NCBI GenBank assembly: GCA_963728145.1
Contig: CAVSJA010000002.1
Location: 496,001 to 560,000, forward strand
Direction of reading: 5' to 3'
Source of the DNA: CAVSJA01 sp963728145
Lineage (GTDB): Bacteria; Bacteroidota; Bacteroidia; Chitinophagales; Chitinophagaceae
DNA length: 64,000 nucleotides
This document shows, piece after piece, positions 35,342-44,835 of the stretch. The translations under genes and the position numbers were made by a program. Each line of letters opens with the position of its first letter. The first letter of the stretch is position 1. Below the pieces are notes generated by a model. It saw only the letters and a list, made by a program, of their open reading frames with translations. It was not told the DNA's origin and made no database searches.

Positions 35342-37123
35342 CTATCTCACTCCATGACTCAATCGCTTGATCAATGGCGTTAGCGCATACAATACAATTC
35401 CCGCCGCAATACATAGAACCACAAAGACCATAAAAAACTCAAAGAGATTATGGATTGTGAATCCTGCGAAAGAAGGAAATGACTTCGGAATGTTGAATTT
35501 GTCAAGGAATTGAAGATCGGCGGTATTTGGTTGAACTGTTCCATTTAAAATTCCCTCGAGGTTAACACCGGCTTTTTGAGCTTCACGGTATTTATCACCG
35601 GTTGGTGGTAACAGTGCGCTCAATGTTCCTGTCAAAGCGTAACCAGCGGCATTACCTATGAACCATACCCCCATTAATAAAGATGCAAATCTTTTTGGGG
35701 CGAGTTTAGCAACCAGTGAAAGGCCAATTGGTGAAAGACATAATTCACCGAATGTGTGCATGAGATAAAGGATAACCAACCAAATTAACCCGATCTTTTC
35801 TTCAATGCTAATTCCCTGTACCCGGAATGCAATAATTAAATAACCAAGTCCAATCAGTACAAGTCCAATCGCCTGCTTAACTGTGGACATGGGTTCAAGG
35901 TTTCTCTTTTGAAGGTTGGTCCACATTATACTAAAAGGAATCGCAAAGAGGACAACAAACAAACCATTAAAAAACTGAACCATGCTTGGCGGCATTTGCC
36001 AACCGAAAATATTGGTGTCTGTTTGTTGATCGGCAATAAATGTCAGTGACGCACCAGCTTGCTCGAAAGCTCCCCAAAAGAAGATCACAAAGAAGGCCAC
36101 AATGTAGAGTACAATGATCCGATGGGTTTCAACTTTAGTTAATGATTTATCAGTTAAAATGAAAATGGCCAGGGCTAACGCCGACGCATAAATGAATGGA
36201 TACACATATGTCTTTACCGGCGATAATGCAAGTGCCCCAAAATAACCGCCGATGCCGCTAGTACCTTCTGGCAATGGCATTTTTTGGGGATCCCAGGAAA
36301 AGTACTGAAACAGTAAATAGAGCACCACCGTAGTTGCGATCAACATAAAAACAGCTCTTGCCGAGAATTTCGCATTAGTGGCCTCACCTTCCAGAACTTC
36401 GTGACGATCTGGCTTTCCGCCGATAGGTTTTCCATCCGGAGTAACCACGTACTTGTTCTTAAGGAAGAGAAACACCAATGTGCCAAGTGTCATAGCAATT
36501 GCGGCGGCAAGAAAGCCCCATTTAAATGCACTCAAATCGCGAATTGTTTCTTTCGTTCCGTCAGCTAATATCACGCCTGTTTCATTCTTCACATCACCGA
36601 TCCATGGGCATATCGTTTGACCAAGCAATGCGCCAAGGTTAATACCCATATAAAAAATAGTAAATGCTTTGTCCAATTTGCTTCTTTGGTCTTTTGGATA
36701 CAACTGCCCAACCATTGAAGAAATATTCGGTTTGAAAAGGCCGTTACCAAGAATGATTACCAAAAGGGCGGACCACATAAGAGTTTTCGCCAGATCAAGA
36801 TTGCTTCCGAAATTGCTTGCACTCGTAAAAAGCAACAGCTGTCCAATGGTCATGATTACTCCCCCTAAAAGAATACAATTCCTGTTTCCGAGATATTTAT
36901 CGGAAATATATCCCCCAAGCATTGGCGTTAGGTAACAAAGACCGAGATATCCACCGTAAATAATGGAGGCCTGCTCATCACCCATCATCAGCGCCTGGGC
37001 GAGGAACAGTGAAAGAACGGTTCGCATTCCGTAGAAATTGAATCGTTCCCACATTTCAGTTGTAAATAAAACGGCTAGTCCCTTGGGATGTCCCTTAGGT
37101 ATTGCTGGGGCAGTTTGCGACAT
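35342..37123 (-). CDS. POT-family (PTR2) proton-dependent peptide transporter
   Basis: 593 residues, about 14 membrane helices. The N-terminal motif TEMWERFNFYGMRTVLSLFL carries the ExxER-type sequence of proton-coupled oligopeptide transporters. The second signature is seen in FTIFYMGINLGALLGQTICP, and the late ELCLSPIGLSLVAKLAPKRF segment is also typical. It should import di- and tripeptides into the cytoplasm. The ATG start gives MSQTAPAIPKGHPKGLAVLF, normal for the family. Confidence 0.94.
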   Translation of the reverse strand: MSQTAPAIPKGHPKGLAVLFTTEMWERFNFYGMRTVLSLFLAQALMMGDEQASIIYGGYLGLCYLTPMLGGYISDKYLGNRNCILLGGVIMTIGQLLLFTSASNFGSNLDLAKTLMWSALLVIILGNGLFKPNISSMVGQLYPKDQRSKLDKAFTIFYMGINLGALLGQTICPWIGDVKNETGVILADGTKETIRDLSAFKWGFLAAAIAMTLGTLVFLFLKNKYVVTPDGKPIGGKPDRHEVLEGEATNAKFSARAVFMLIATTVVLYLLFQYFSWDPQKMPLPEGTSGIGGYFGALALSPVKTYVYPFIYASALALAIFILTDKSLTKVETHRIIVLYIVAFFVIFFWGAFEQAGASLTFIADQQTDTNIFGWQMPPSMVQFFNGLFVVLFAIPFSIMWTNLQKRNLEPMSTVKQAIGLVLIGLGYLIIAFRVQGISIEEKIGLIWLVILYLMHTFGELCLSPIGLSLVAKLAPKRFASLLMGVWFIGNAAGYALTGTLSALLPPTGDKYREAQKAGVNLEGILNGTVQPNTADLQFLDKFNIPKSFPSFAGFTIHNLFEFFMVFVVLCIAAGIVLYALTPLIKRLSHGVR

Positions 37124-37269
37124 AGTTGGTTGTTTAAATGAGCAATCGTTAGGGTTAAAACATCGTAAAATACAGATAAATTCAAAAGTAGGAAGCCTAT
37201 AAAACTAAAATTCGTAAATCACATTGCTATTCCGAAATTTGCCTTCGCCCTAAAACTTTCGTCCCGTCT

Positions 37270-38550
37270 ATGAATATCCTCCTACTAGGCTCTGGAGGCA
37301 GGGAACATGCCCTTGCCTGGAAATTGCATCAAAGCGTATGGACCAACCCACTATATATTGCTCCGGGCAATGCGGGCACAGCAACCTGCGGTATCAATGT
37401 AACTCTTGACCTGAATGATTTTGAAAGTATCGCTGCGTTTTGCATAAAGGAAAAAATTGAAATGGTTGTAGTAGGTCCCGAAGAGCCGCTGGTTAAAGGT
37501 TTGTATGATTTTTTCAGATCAAAGGAAGAACTAAGCAATATCTTTTTCATTGGGCCTTCACAAGAAGGCGCAAGATTGGAAGGAAGCAAGGCTTTTGCGA
37601 AGGCATTTATGATAAGGCATAATATCCCCACCGCTGCTTATCGGGAATTCGACTCATCCAATTTTGAAGAAGGTTTAAAATATGTGAATGAACATCCGCT
37701 TCCAGTTGTATTGAAAGCGGATGGACTGGCAGCCGGCAAAGGTGTATTGATTTGTCAATCGCATATTGAAGCCGTAGCTGAACTTGAATTGATGCTTCAG
37801 CAAAGCAAGTTTGGGGAAGCTGGGAAGAAAGTTGTAGTGGAAGAATTCCTGGAAGGAATTGAATTAAGCGTTTTTGTTTTAACTGATGGAAAGAACTATG
37901 TGTTGTTACCAGAAGCAAAGGATTATAAACGTATCGGTGAAGGAGATACTGGTCTGAATACAGGAGGAATGGGTGCCGTGAGTCCTGTCCCATTTGCAAC
38001 AAAGATCTTCATGAGTAAGGTGGAAGAACAAGTGATCAAACCAACTATTGAGGGATTGCATAAAGAGAATATCGACTATAAAGGGTTCATATTTTTTGGT
38101 TTGATAAAAGTTAAAGGAGATCCTTTTGTAATTGAATACAATTGTCGTCTTGGAGATCCTGAAACCGAAGTAGTCATTCCAAGGTTAGAAAATGACCTTG
38201 TGGGTTTGTTTATTTCAACAGCCAAACAGGAATTGGATCAGGTGCAGATTAAGATAGACCAACGAGCGGCCGTTACCGTGATGGCAGTGAGTGGTGGCTA
38301 CCCTGGAAGCTTTGAAAAAGGATTTCCTATTAGTGGGCTTGATCAGGAAACAAGTGCTGATACCTTGATCTTTCATGCCGGAACTTCAAATAAAGAAGGC
38401 CTTACTCTTACCAATGGAGGAAGAGTTTTTTGTGTAACCTCCTTTGCCAATCAGATCCCCGCTGCTGTGAACAAATCAAAACAAATCCTCGACAATATCT
38501 CTTTCGATGGGATGTATTATCGGAGAGATATCGGATATGAGTTCAATTGA
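37270..38550 (+). CDS. purD: Phosphoribosylamine-glycine ligase
   Basis: 426 residues. PurD joins glycine to phosphoribosylamine with ATP in purine synthesis. The start MNILLLGSGGREHALAWKL is the family signature, followed by VVGPEEPLVKGL, the ATP-grasp segments KADGLAAGKGV and VVEEFLEGIELSVF, the motif TGLNTGGMGAVSPVP, and EYNCRLGDPETEVVIPRLEN. Full length and intact. A GAAATTTG sequence about 20 bases upstream of the start resembles a -7 element with one mismatch. Confidence 0.95.
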   Translation: MNILLLGSGGREHALAWKLHQSVWTNPLYIAPGNAGTATCGINVTLDLNDFESIAAFCIKEKIEMVVVGPEEPLVKGLYDFFRSKEELSNIFFIGPSQEGARLEGSKAFAKAFMIRHNIPTAAYREFDSSNFEEGLKYVNEHPLPVVLKADGLAAGKGVLICQSHIEAVAELELMLQQSKFGEAGKKVVVEEFLEGIELSVFVLTDGKNYVLLPEAKDYKRIGEGDTGLNTGGMGAVSPVPFATKIFMSKVEEQVIKPTIEGLHKENIDYKGFIFFGLIKVKGDPFVIEYNCRLGDPETEVVIPRLENDLVGLFISTAKQELDQVQIKIDQRAAVTVMAVSGGYPGSFEKGFPISGLDQETSADTLIFHAGTSNKEGLTLTNGGRVFCVTSFANQIPAAVNKSKQILDNISFDGMYYRRDIGYEFN

Positions 38551-38559
38551 ACAGTAGAA

Positions 38560-38670
38560 CAATGGGCAATAGGCAATAGACAATAGGCAATAGGCAAATT
38601 TCAATTCAAACTTTGTTCCTCATTATTTTTTGAAAATTGCCTGTTGCCTATTGCCTATTGCTTATTGTCT
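38560..38670. repeat. Intergenic word array between purD and the dioxygenase
   Basis: The left arm (about 38560-38598) repeats GGCAATAGGCAATAG and the right arm (about 38634-38670) repeats TTGCCTATTGCC and TTGCTTATTG. Pairing covers about 35 bases around a 35-base loop. The right arm reads in frame as a false N-terminal extension (MPVAYCLLLIV) of the dioxygenase. Confidence 0.8.
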
Positions 38671-38684
38671 TCGTTTCTTTGCGT

Positions 38685-39740
38685 ATGGCAAATCCGATAC
38701 ATTACGGCGATTACTTGCAACTGGAAAAAATTCTGCAGGCGCAAACCATGGAAAGCGATAAGCAGAATAAATCCGCGCACGATGAAATGCTTTTCATCAT
38801 CATTCACCAGGCCTACGAACTATGGTTCAAACAACTTCTTCATGAGGCTGATTCGATAATGGCCATCATGAAAAAACCTGCCGTTAATGATAATTCTCCC
38901 GAATTGCAGACAGTAGTGCATCGTTTATCAAGGATAACTACAATTTTAAAGTTGCTGGTACATCAGATAGATGTAATGGAAACAATGACTCCAATGGATT
39001 TCCTGGATTTCAGAGACATGTTGAGACCGGCATCGGGGTTTCAAAGTTGGCAATTCAAATTGCTGGAAGCAAAGCTTGGATTGAAGTATGCGCATCGTCA
39101 TGGACAGGAGTATTATATTTCCCAACTAAGGCAGCCGCAGATCGATTTGATACAGCAGGCAGAGAAAGAAGTTTCCTTGGTTGAATTGCTGAATCAATGG
39201 TTGGAGCGTATGCCATTTTTTGAGGAGAAAGAAAACTGGAAGAGTTATAAAACGGTTACATCTTCAGACAAAAGTAAACATCCGTTCTGGGTTGATTATC
39301 GAAATATCTACATTGAGAGTCTTGCCGATCCGGAAAAAAATAATCAGCAATTCTATGATGAGGTGTTTGAAAATAATTCTCCTTCAGAAGGCCGGCAATT
39401 GTCGCCAAAAGCAAACAAAGCCGCTTTGTTTATTATGCTTTACCGGGGCTATCCTATGTTGCAACTGCCCTTCCAGATATTGAATTATTTGCTCGAGATA
39501 GATGAACAATTAAGCACCTGGCGCTACCGACATATGAGCATGGTGCATCGAATGATCGGTTCGCGTATTGGTACAGGCGGAAGTTCAGGCAAAGATTATT
39601 TGCGCGGTGCATTGGAAAAACATTCTATTTTTTCAGAAATCGCAAGATTAACAAGCTTCCTTATTGAAAGAAGAAGACTGCCACAATTGAGTCCAGAGAT
39701 GGAAAGAAGACTGGGGTTTGTTACTCCGAACCCTGCCTAA
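38685..39740 (+). CDS. kynA: Tryptophan 2,3-dioxygenase
   Basis: 351 residues. A heme enzyme that opens the indole ring of tryptophan to give N-formylkynurenine. IHYGDYLQLEKILQAQTMES is the family start, with IIIHQAYELWFKQLLHEADS, the MDFLDFRDMLRPASGFQSWQ segment, and the distal MSMVHRMIGSRIGTGGSSGK substrate loop. The open frame starts at 38637, but its first 16 residues are encoded by the hairpin array, so ATG 38685 is chosen. No other kynurenine-pathway gene is adjacent; nadC is 6 kb upstream. Confidence 0.94.
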   Translation: MANPIHYGDYLQLEKILQAQTMESDKQNKSAHDEMLFIIIHQAYELWFKQLLHEADSIMAIMKKPAVNDNSPELQTVVHRLSRITTILKLLVHQIDVMETMTPMDFLDFRDMLRPASGFQSWQFKLLEAKLGLKYAHRHGQEYYISQLRQPQIDLIQQAEKEVSLVELLNQWLERMPFFEEKENWKSYKTVTSSDKSKHPFWVDYRNIYIESLADPEKNNQQFYDEVFENNSPSEGRQLSPKANKAALFIMLYRGYPMLQLPFQILNYLLEIDEQLSTWRYRHMSMVHRMIGSRIGTGGSSGKDYLRGALEKHSIFSEIARLTSFLIERRRLPQLSPEMERRLGFVTPNPA

Positions 39741-39838
39741 AATTTAATTATTGATTACTAATTATTGATTATTGATTATTCCCGTCGTTCAAATAACAAT
39801 TAATAATCAATAATTAATAATCAATAATCAGTAATCAA
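39741..39838. repeat. Intergenic word array between convergent genes
   Basis: The left arm (39741-39780) repeats ATTATTGATTATTGATT and the right arm (39796-39838) repeats AATAATCAATAATCA. Pairing covers about 35 bases with a 15-base loop. It lies between the convergent dioxygenase and hydrolase genes and uses the same word as 13741-13850. Confidence 0.8.
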
Positions 39839-40725
39839 AGGAACCTCGCAGCTCCTTTGATCATTTTGTATGGTTTTTGAAAGAAGTTATCGATAGTCTT
39901 ATTGAAATCTTGAGCATATATAACCGGTGTGCTATGCCCTGAATTAGGAATGATCCATAAATAAGCTCGCGGAATATTTTTATAAATAAGCATAGTATGT
40001 TCTTCCTTGATCACATCATGATCGCCGCCAATAACCAGGCTGGGACATTTCACTTTTGATAATTCTGAAGGTTTGATATTTGGTTGCTCGCAAAGGAGTT
40101 TTAACAATTTAAAACCCTGTAATTCCATTGGACTCTTGTTTGTTTTTGTTTTCAATGCTTGATAGGAAGGTGTTACGAGATCCCATACTTCCTGGAATAC
40201 TGCTGCGGTATCTGGCCAGAGATTGGCACCCGTGATCGCGAGCTTTTTTACTTTTTTCGGATGCCTGATTGCCAATAACAAGCCATTAATTCCGCCATCA
40301 CTCCAGCCGATCACATTGGCCGAATCAATTTTCATCGCATCAAGCAAAGCGGCATAGTCATCGGCCATCATTTCATAGGACAGGGAATCATTTTGAGGAT
40401 CATTAGATTTTCCATGGGACCTGCTATCAGCAATGATCACTTTATATTTCTTTTCGAAATAGGGGATTTGTTTAACAAAATTGCTGATTGATCCACCGTT
40501 TCCATGGATGATCAACAAGGGAGCTCCCGTTCCATATATTTCCGCATACATTTTGAACCCCCTGATATCATAATATTTGCCGGTAGCTTTGTTATTGCCA
40601 TATGGTACTCCTGAAGTATTCTTCATCAGTGAATCATATTCCTTCGCCAGTTTTTCCATATCATCCTGCGCAAAAGAAATAAGAGAGATAAACAAGCTAA
40701 GAATTGAAAGTATCGTCTTTTTCAT
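39835..40725 (-). CDS. Secreted alpha/beta hydrolase
   Basis: 296 residues with a signal peptide (KKTILSILSLFISLISFAQ). The alpha/beta-hydrolase core has the oxyanion region LLIIHGNGGSISNF, the nucleophile elbow VIGWSDGGING (serine in GWSDG), the acid in CPSLVIGGDHDVI, and the catalytic histidine in IIPNSGHSTPV. The substrate cannot be inferred. The start overlaps the stop of the MFS gene by 4 bases (40722-40725), so the two are translationally coupled. Confidence 0.87.
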   Translation of the reverse strand: MKKTILSILSLFISLISFAQDDMEKLAKEYDSLMKNTSGVPYGNNKATGKYYDIRGFKMYAEIYGTGAPLLIIHGNGGSISNFVKQIPYFEKKYKVIIADSRSHGKSNDPQNDSLSYEMMADDYAALLDAMKIDSANVIGWSDGGINGLLLAIRHPKKVKKLAITGANLWPDTAAVFQEVWDLVTPSYQALKTKTNKSPMELQGFKLLKLLCEQPNIKPSELSKVKCPSLVIGGDHDVIKEEHTMLIYKNIPRAYLWIIPNSGHSTPVIYAQDFNKTIDNFFQKPYKMIKGAARFL

Positions 40726-41915
40726 TGTGAAATTTGTTTTTCCGTTTTGAAGGTAGATAAACTTCTAAAGCGGAGAAAATAAAGGATAATGAAAATGGTA
40801 GCAATTCCTGTCACTAAAAAAGTTTCTTTGCTACCCCAATAAGTCCAGATAAAACCAGCAATTGAGCTTGCAAGCAAAGTACAAATGCTTTGGCAGGAAG
40901 TATAAAAACCCAAAGCCGTTGCCGTGTTAATTCCATGCGACAAATTAGCAATCCATGCTTTTGCAATTGATTCTGTTGCTGCGGCAAAAATTCCATAAAT
41001 GAAGTAGAGCGCGAAAATGACCGGTGTTGATGGACCAAATGCGAACCCGGTATAAACGATTCCAAATAAAACCAATCCAAAGATGAATACAGTTCTAAAG
41101 CTGAAGCGGTCAGCAATCACACCAACTGGATAAGAAGCCAATGCAAACACGAGGTTATAAAATATATAAGCCGTCAATGTGAGGTAATCACTTCCCGTTA
41201 CTTCCTTTGTTTTCAGTATCAGAAAAAAATCTGAACTATTGAACAACGCAAATAACAAAAGTCCAATTACCAGTTTTTTGTAATCCAGTGAAGCGATCTT
41301 CCAGTATTTGAAGAAAGAAAAGAAATTTCCTTTTCCCAATGTTGAACTTGGGTTTTTCTTTTCCTTCAATAAAAAGATAAGCAGTACTGAGATCAAACCA
41401 GGAATAAAGGCGAGAAAGAAAATTGTTCTATACTCTCCTGGATAAAAATAAAGAAAGACTAAAGCGGCAATTGGACCAATGGTTGCACCAAGTGTATCCA
41501 TGCTGCGATGAAATCCAAAGACCCTGGCCTTGGTTTCGGTTGTGGCTTCCTGTGAGAGCAGTGCATCTCTCGGCGCTGTTCTTATTCCTTTTCCCAATCG
41601 ATCCACCGTTCTGGCAAAAATTATCCAGACGGGATAAGTCAATAATGCCATCATTGGTTTGGAAATAGAACTTAATAAATAACCCCATTTCACAAATGGA
41701 AGACGCAATCCTCTTTCATCACTCAATTTTCCGAAATAACCTTTGCTGATACCCGCAGTAAAATTCGCGAGGCCTTCAATGAAACCCATTCCGAGTACCG
41801 TGAACCCGATTTTATCCAGGTATAAAGGAATCACTGGATATAACATTTCGCTTGCGATATCGGCAAACAAACTGATAATGGAAAGTATGAGAACAGTGCG
41901 GGTAATGATGCGCAT
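40722..41915 (-). CDS. MFS-type transporter
   Basis: 397 residues, about 12 membrane helices. The Major Facilitator motif appears as GYFGKLSDERGLRLPFV between helices 2 and 3, and again as YPVGVIADRFSFRTVF in the second half. The conserved DRLGKGIRTAPRDALLS motif places it near the permease group seen in many bacteria as putative drug or metabolite exporters. The open frame reaches 41948, but the first 11 residues (MPIAYCPLPIA) come from the word array, so ATG 41915 is chosen. Confidence 0.88.
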   Translation of the reverse strand: MRIITRTVLILSIISLFADIASEMLYPVIPLYLDKIGFTVLGMGFIEGLANFTAGISKGYFGKLSDERGLRLPFVKWGYLLSSISKPMMALLTYPVWIIFARTVDRLGKGIRTAPRDALLSQEATTETKARVFGFHRSMDTLGATIGPIAALVFLYFYPGEYRTIFFLAFIPGLISVLLIFLLKEKKNPSSTLGKGNFFSFFKYWKIASLDYKKLVIGLLLFALFNSSDFFLILKTKEVTGSDYLTLTAYIFYNLVFALASYPVGVIADRFSFRTVFIFGLVLFGIVYTGFAFGPSTPVIFALYFIYGIFAAATESIAKAWIANLSHGINTATALGFYTSCQSICTLLASSIAGFIWTYWGSKETFLVTGIATIFIILYFLRFRSLSTFKTEKQISQ

Positions 41916-42044
41916 AGCAATTGGCAATGGGCAATAGGCAATTGGCAAATTACAATAATTAAGTGCGCAAATTGATGGGATCAGTTTGTCTATAGACTAT
42001 TGCCAATTGCCAATTGCCTATTGCCCGTTGCCAATTGCCAATCG
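41916..42044. repeat. Intergenic word array between divergent genes
   Basis: The left arm (41916-41949) repeats CAATTGGCAATGGGCAATA and the right arm (about 41997-42044) repeats TTGCCAATTGCC. Pairing covers about 34 bases around a loop of about 47. It stands in the divergent gap between the MFS gene and mreB, where no terminator is needed, so its role is unlikely to be termination alone. Confidence 0.8.
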
Positions 42045-42137
42045 CTAAAACTTTATCAGGTCACAATAACGAATGGGGGAGTCCGTTTAAGCCGTGGAGT
42101 AGTTGTGAAAAAAAAGCTTGTGGCACAAGGGTTTGGC

Positions 42138-42169
42138 TTTGTTAATTCGGATTATTTCCTTCAATTTTG
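42138..42169 (+). promoter_or_regulatory. Predicted promoter of the mreB operon
   Basis: TTTG at 42138-42141 and CAATTTTG at 42162-42169 (one mismatch to TAnnTTTG) are 20 bases apart. The mreB ATG lies 37 bases downstream. Confidence 0.5.
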
Positions 42170-42206
42170 CTGGCATTAATCCTATTTAAAATCTGACTTT
42201 ATAAAC

Positions 42207-43233
42207 ATGGGACTATTCAATTTTTTTACCCAGGAAATAGCAATCGACCTGGGTACAGCCAATACCCTCATCATACATAATGACGAAGTAGTGGTGAACG
42301 AACCGAGTATTGTGGCTCTTAGACCGGAACAATCCTAAAAACGTGCTTGCAGTTGGTAAGAAGGCCCTGATGATGCACGAAAAAACTCATGAAAGCATCC
42401 GTACCGTACGCCCTCTGAAAGATGGTGTTATTGCTGATTTTAATGCCGCCGAACTGATGATCCGGGAGATGATCAAAATGATCTATCCAAAGAAACCCTT
42501 ATTCCCTCCAAGCTGGCGAATGATGATCTGTATTCCTTCTTCAATTACTGAAGTTGAGAAAAGAGCTGTTCGGGACAGTGCCGAACAAGCCGGTGCCAAA
42601 GAAGTTTATCTGATGCACGAACCCATGGCTGCTGCACTGGGTATCGGTATTGATGTGGAAGAACCGGTTGGAAATATGATCATCGATATTGGTGGAGGAA
42701 CTACGGGTATTACGGTGATTGCGCTTGCAGGTATTGTTTGTGACCAGTCCATCCGTATCGCGGGTGATGAATTTACAGCGGATATCATGGAAGCTCTTCG
42801 CCGCTACCATAGCTTGCTGATCGGTGAAAGTACTGCTGAACAGATCAAGATCAAGATCGGTGCGGCCATGAAAGATCTCGAAAATCCACCAGATGATATT
42901 CCTGTAAATGGTCGTGACCTGGTTACCGGTATTCCAAAACAGATCATGGTCAGCTACCAGGAAATTGCCGAAGCACTGGATAAAAGCATTTTTAAAATAG
43001 AAGAAGCCATCCTAAAAGCACTGGAAAAAACACCGCCGGAACTGGCCGGTGATATTTACCGCCGCGGTCTTTACCTTACCGGTGGCGGCGCTTTGTTAAG
43101 AGGACTTGATAAAAGATTAAGCCAAAAAATCAAATTGCCGGTACATGTTGCCGATGATCCGCTGAAAAGTGTGGTACGAGGTACCGGACTTGCATTAAAA
43201 AATTATGATCGTTATCCTTTTGTTATGAGGTAG
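42207..43233 (+). CDS. mreB: Rod-shape determining protein MreB (one frameshift)
   Basis: Bacterial actin that guides lateral cell-wall synthesis. ATG 42207 gives GLFNFFTQEIAIDLGTANTL then VNEPSIVAL; an extra A at 42321 breaks the frame, after which DRNNPKNVLAVGKKALMM continues unbroken to 43233. Phosphate-binding motifs are IDLGTANT, IDIGGGTTGI and GGGALLRG. The reconstructed protein is 341 residues, normal length. It heads the mreB-mreC-mreD-PBP2-rodA cluster, the standard order for the elongasome. Confidence 0.93.
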
Positions 43234-43292
43234 ACAGGGGAAGAACAGAAACCGAATGCCGGTGTGCGAATTGGACAATTAAACCCTTATTT

Positions 43293-44144
43293 GTGCGTAA
43301 CATCTTTCTCTTCATCAGGAGATATTTCAATTTTCTCTTCTTCGTGGTGTTGCAGATCGTTGCTTTATCCCTTCTTTTCAGGTATAATAAATTTCATGAA
43401 GCTGCATTTATGCGTGTAGCCAATGAAGTTACCGGAAGATTCAGCTATCGTTACGACAATGTTGAATACTATTTCCGGCTTAAGAAAGCAAACGATCAAC
43501 TGACTAAGGAAAACGAGATCCTGAAAAACCAACTTCCCACAAATTTCCTTAACCAGGATACCAGCGCAATTGCAATAAGAGACAGCATCCCCTATGATAC
43601 AGTTGGCACTTTGCGAACTTATCTATGGCGCGAAGCCAAAGTGGTGAACAATTCCGTAAATCTTCAAAACAACTACATCACAATACACCGTGGAGAGAAA
43701 CAGGGAGTGCATAAAGATATGGGCGTGGTAAGTCCAAGCGGCGTTGTTGGAAGAGTGATCAACACGAGCGACAATTTTGCTGTGGTGATGAGTATGCTTC
43801 ATCGCTCAAGCAGTATCCAGGTTAAGATCAAGAAAACCGGTGAAATCGGAAGCGTACAGTGGGATGGAGAAGATCCGGGCTTTGTGACCATGAATAATGT
43901 TCCAAAAAGTGTTCCGATAGCTGTTGGTGATTCCATCGTCACGAACCAACTTTCTACTTTATTTCCCCAAGGTATTCTTGTAGGCACTGTCGCAGAGATC
44001 ATCAATAACAAATCAACTAATTTTTATACGCTCCGGTTAAAGACGGGAACCAACTTTTATACGCTTGAACATGTTACTGTTGTAGAGAATCTGCAGAAAG
44101 AGGAACAAAACAAATTAGAAGAAGCAACACGCAAGAGCCAATGA
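43293..44144 (+). CDS. mreC: Rod-shape determining protein MreC
   Basis: 283 residues with a GTG start. A single N-terminal membrane helix (about residues 10-32) is followed by a coiled coil (residues 55-85) and the periplasmic MreC beta domain (QNNYITIHRGEKQGVHKDMG, VVSPSGVVGRVIN, FPQGILVGTVAEI). MreC links MreB to PBP2 in the elongasome. It overlaps mreD by 4 bases. Confidence 0.92.
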   Translation: MRNIFLFIRRYFNFLFFVVLQIVALSLLFRYNKFHEAAFMRVANEVTGRFSYRYDNVEYYFRLKKANDQLTKENEILKNQLPTNFLNQDTSAIAIRDSIPYDTVGTLRTYLWREAKVVNNSVNLQNNYITIHRGEKQGVHKDMGVVSPSGVVGRVINTSDNFAVVMSMLHRSSSIQVKIKKTGEIGSVQWDGEDPGFVTMNNVPKSVPIAVGDSIVTNQLSTLFPQGILVGTVAEIINNKSTNFYTLRLKTGTNFYTLEHVTVVENLQKEEQNKLEEATRKSQ

Positions 44145-44674
44145 GTGATGTGATAAAAAATATTATCCGCTTTTCTCTTTTCATCCTGATCCAGGTGTAC
44201 ATCCTGTTTCAAATACCGCCATTGCATCGTTTCATTGTTCCTTACCTGTATTACCTGTATATATTATGGATGCCTTTTAGTACTCCCAGGTTGGGACTAA
44301 CCCTTACGGGCTTTGTATATGGACTGACGCTGGATTATTTTACAAAAACTCCGGGCCTGCACGCTGCGGCTTGTACGCTCATTGCTTATGTACGACCCTT
44401 CCTCGTAAATCTCCTTATTTCCCAGCAGGGCGTTGACCAGAACTACCGGTCCCCCTCTGCTACCAGCATGGGTTGGGCACCCTATGCTACTTATGTTGTC
44501 ATTTTAACAGTGATCCACCACACTTATTTGGTATTTTTAGAGTGGCTACAGTTCGGCTCTTTCTGGTTTTTTATGGGCAAAGTATTGGGAACAACGGCCA
44601 TCAGCCTGTTATTGATCCTTGTAACGGAACTGCTTTTTTTCAGGAAGCAAAAATTCAGAACAAATACAGCATAA
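44141..44674 (+). CDS. mreD: Rod-shape determining protein MreD
   Basis: 177 residues, about five or six membrane helices, with the FVYGLTLDYFTKTPGLHAAA segment characteristic of MreD. Overlaps mreC by 4 bases (ATGA). Membrane partner of MreC in cell-wall elongation. Confidence 0.88.
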   Translation: MSDVIKNIIRFSLFILIQVYILFQIPPLHRFIVPYLYYLYILWMPFSTPRLGLTLTGFVYGLTLDYFTKTPGLHAAACTLIAYVRPFLVNLLISQQGVDQNYRSPSATSMGWAPYATYVVILTVIHHTYLVFLEWLQFGSFWFFMGKVLGTTAISLLLILVTELLFFRKQKFRTNTA

Positions 44675-44677
44675 TAT

Positions 44678-44804
44678 GGTTTGGCGTTTGGCGTTTGGTG
44701 TTTGGGGTTGGAATCCTGACCATTGGCAATATTTTGTAGTTAATAAACAACGAATTTTACGCTTCAACAACGCCAAACGCCAAACTCTCCCGATGGCTAT
44801 CGGG
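44678..44804. repeat. Word array and palindrome between mreD and the PBP2 gene
   Basis: The left arm (about 44678-44710) repeats GGTTTGGCGTTT, and the right arm (about 44766-44785) holds CAACGCCAAACGCCAAAC. The loop is about 55 bases. It is followed directly by CCCGATGGCTATCGGG (44789-44804), a one-change copy of the palindrome at 23715. This array interrupts an otherwise tightly packed operon. Confidence 0.7.
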
Positions 44805-44835
44805 ACCAAACAATTTCGGAGGAGGTATTTGTCCT

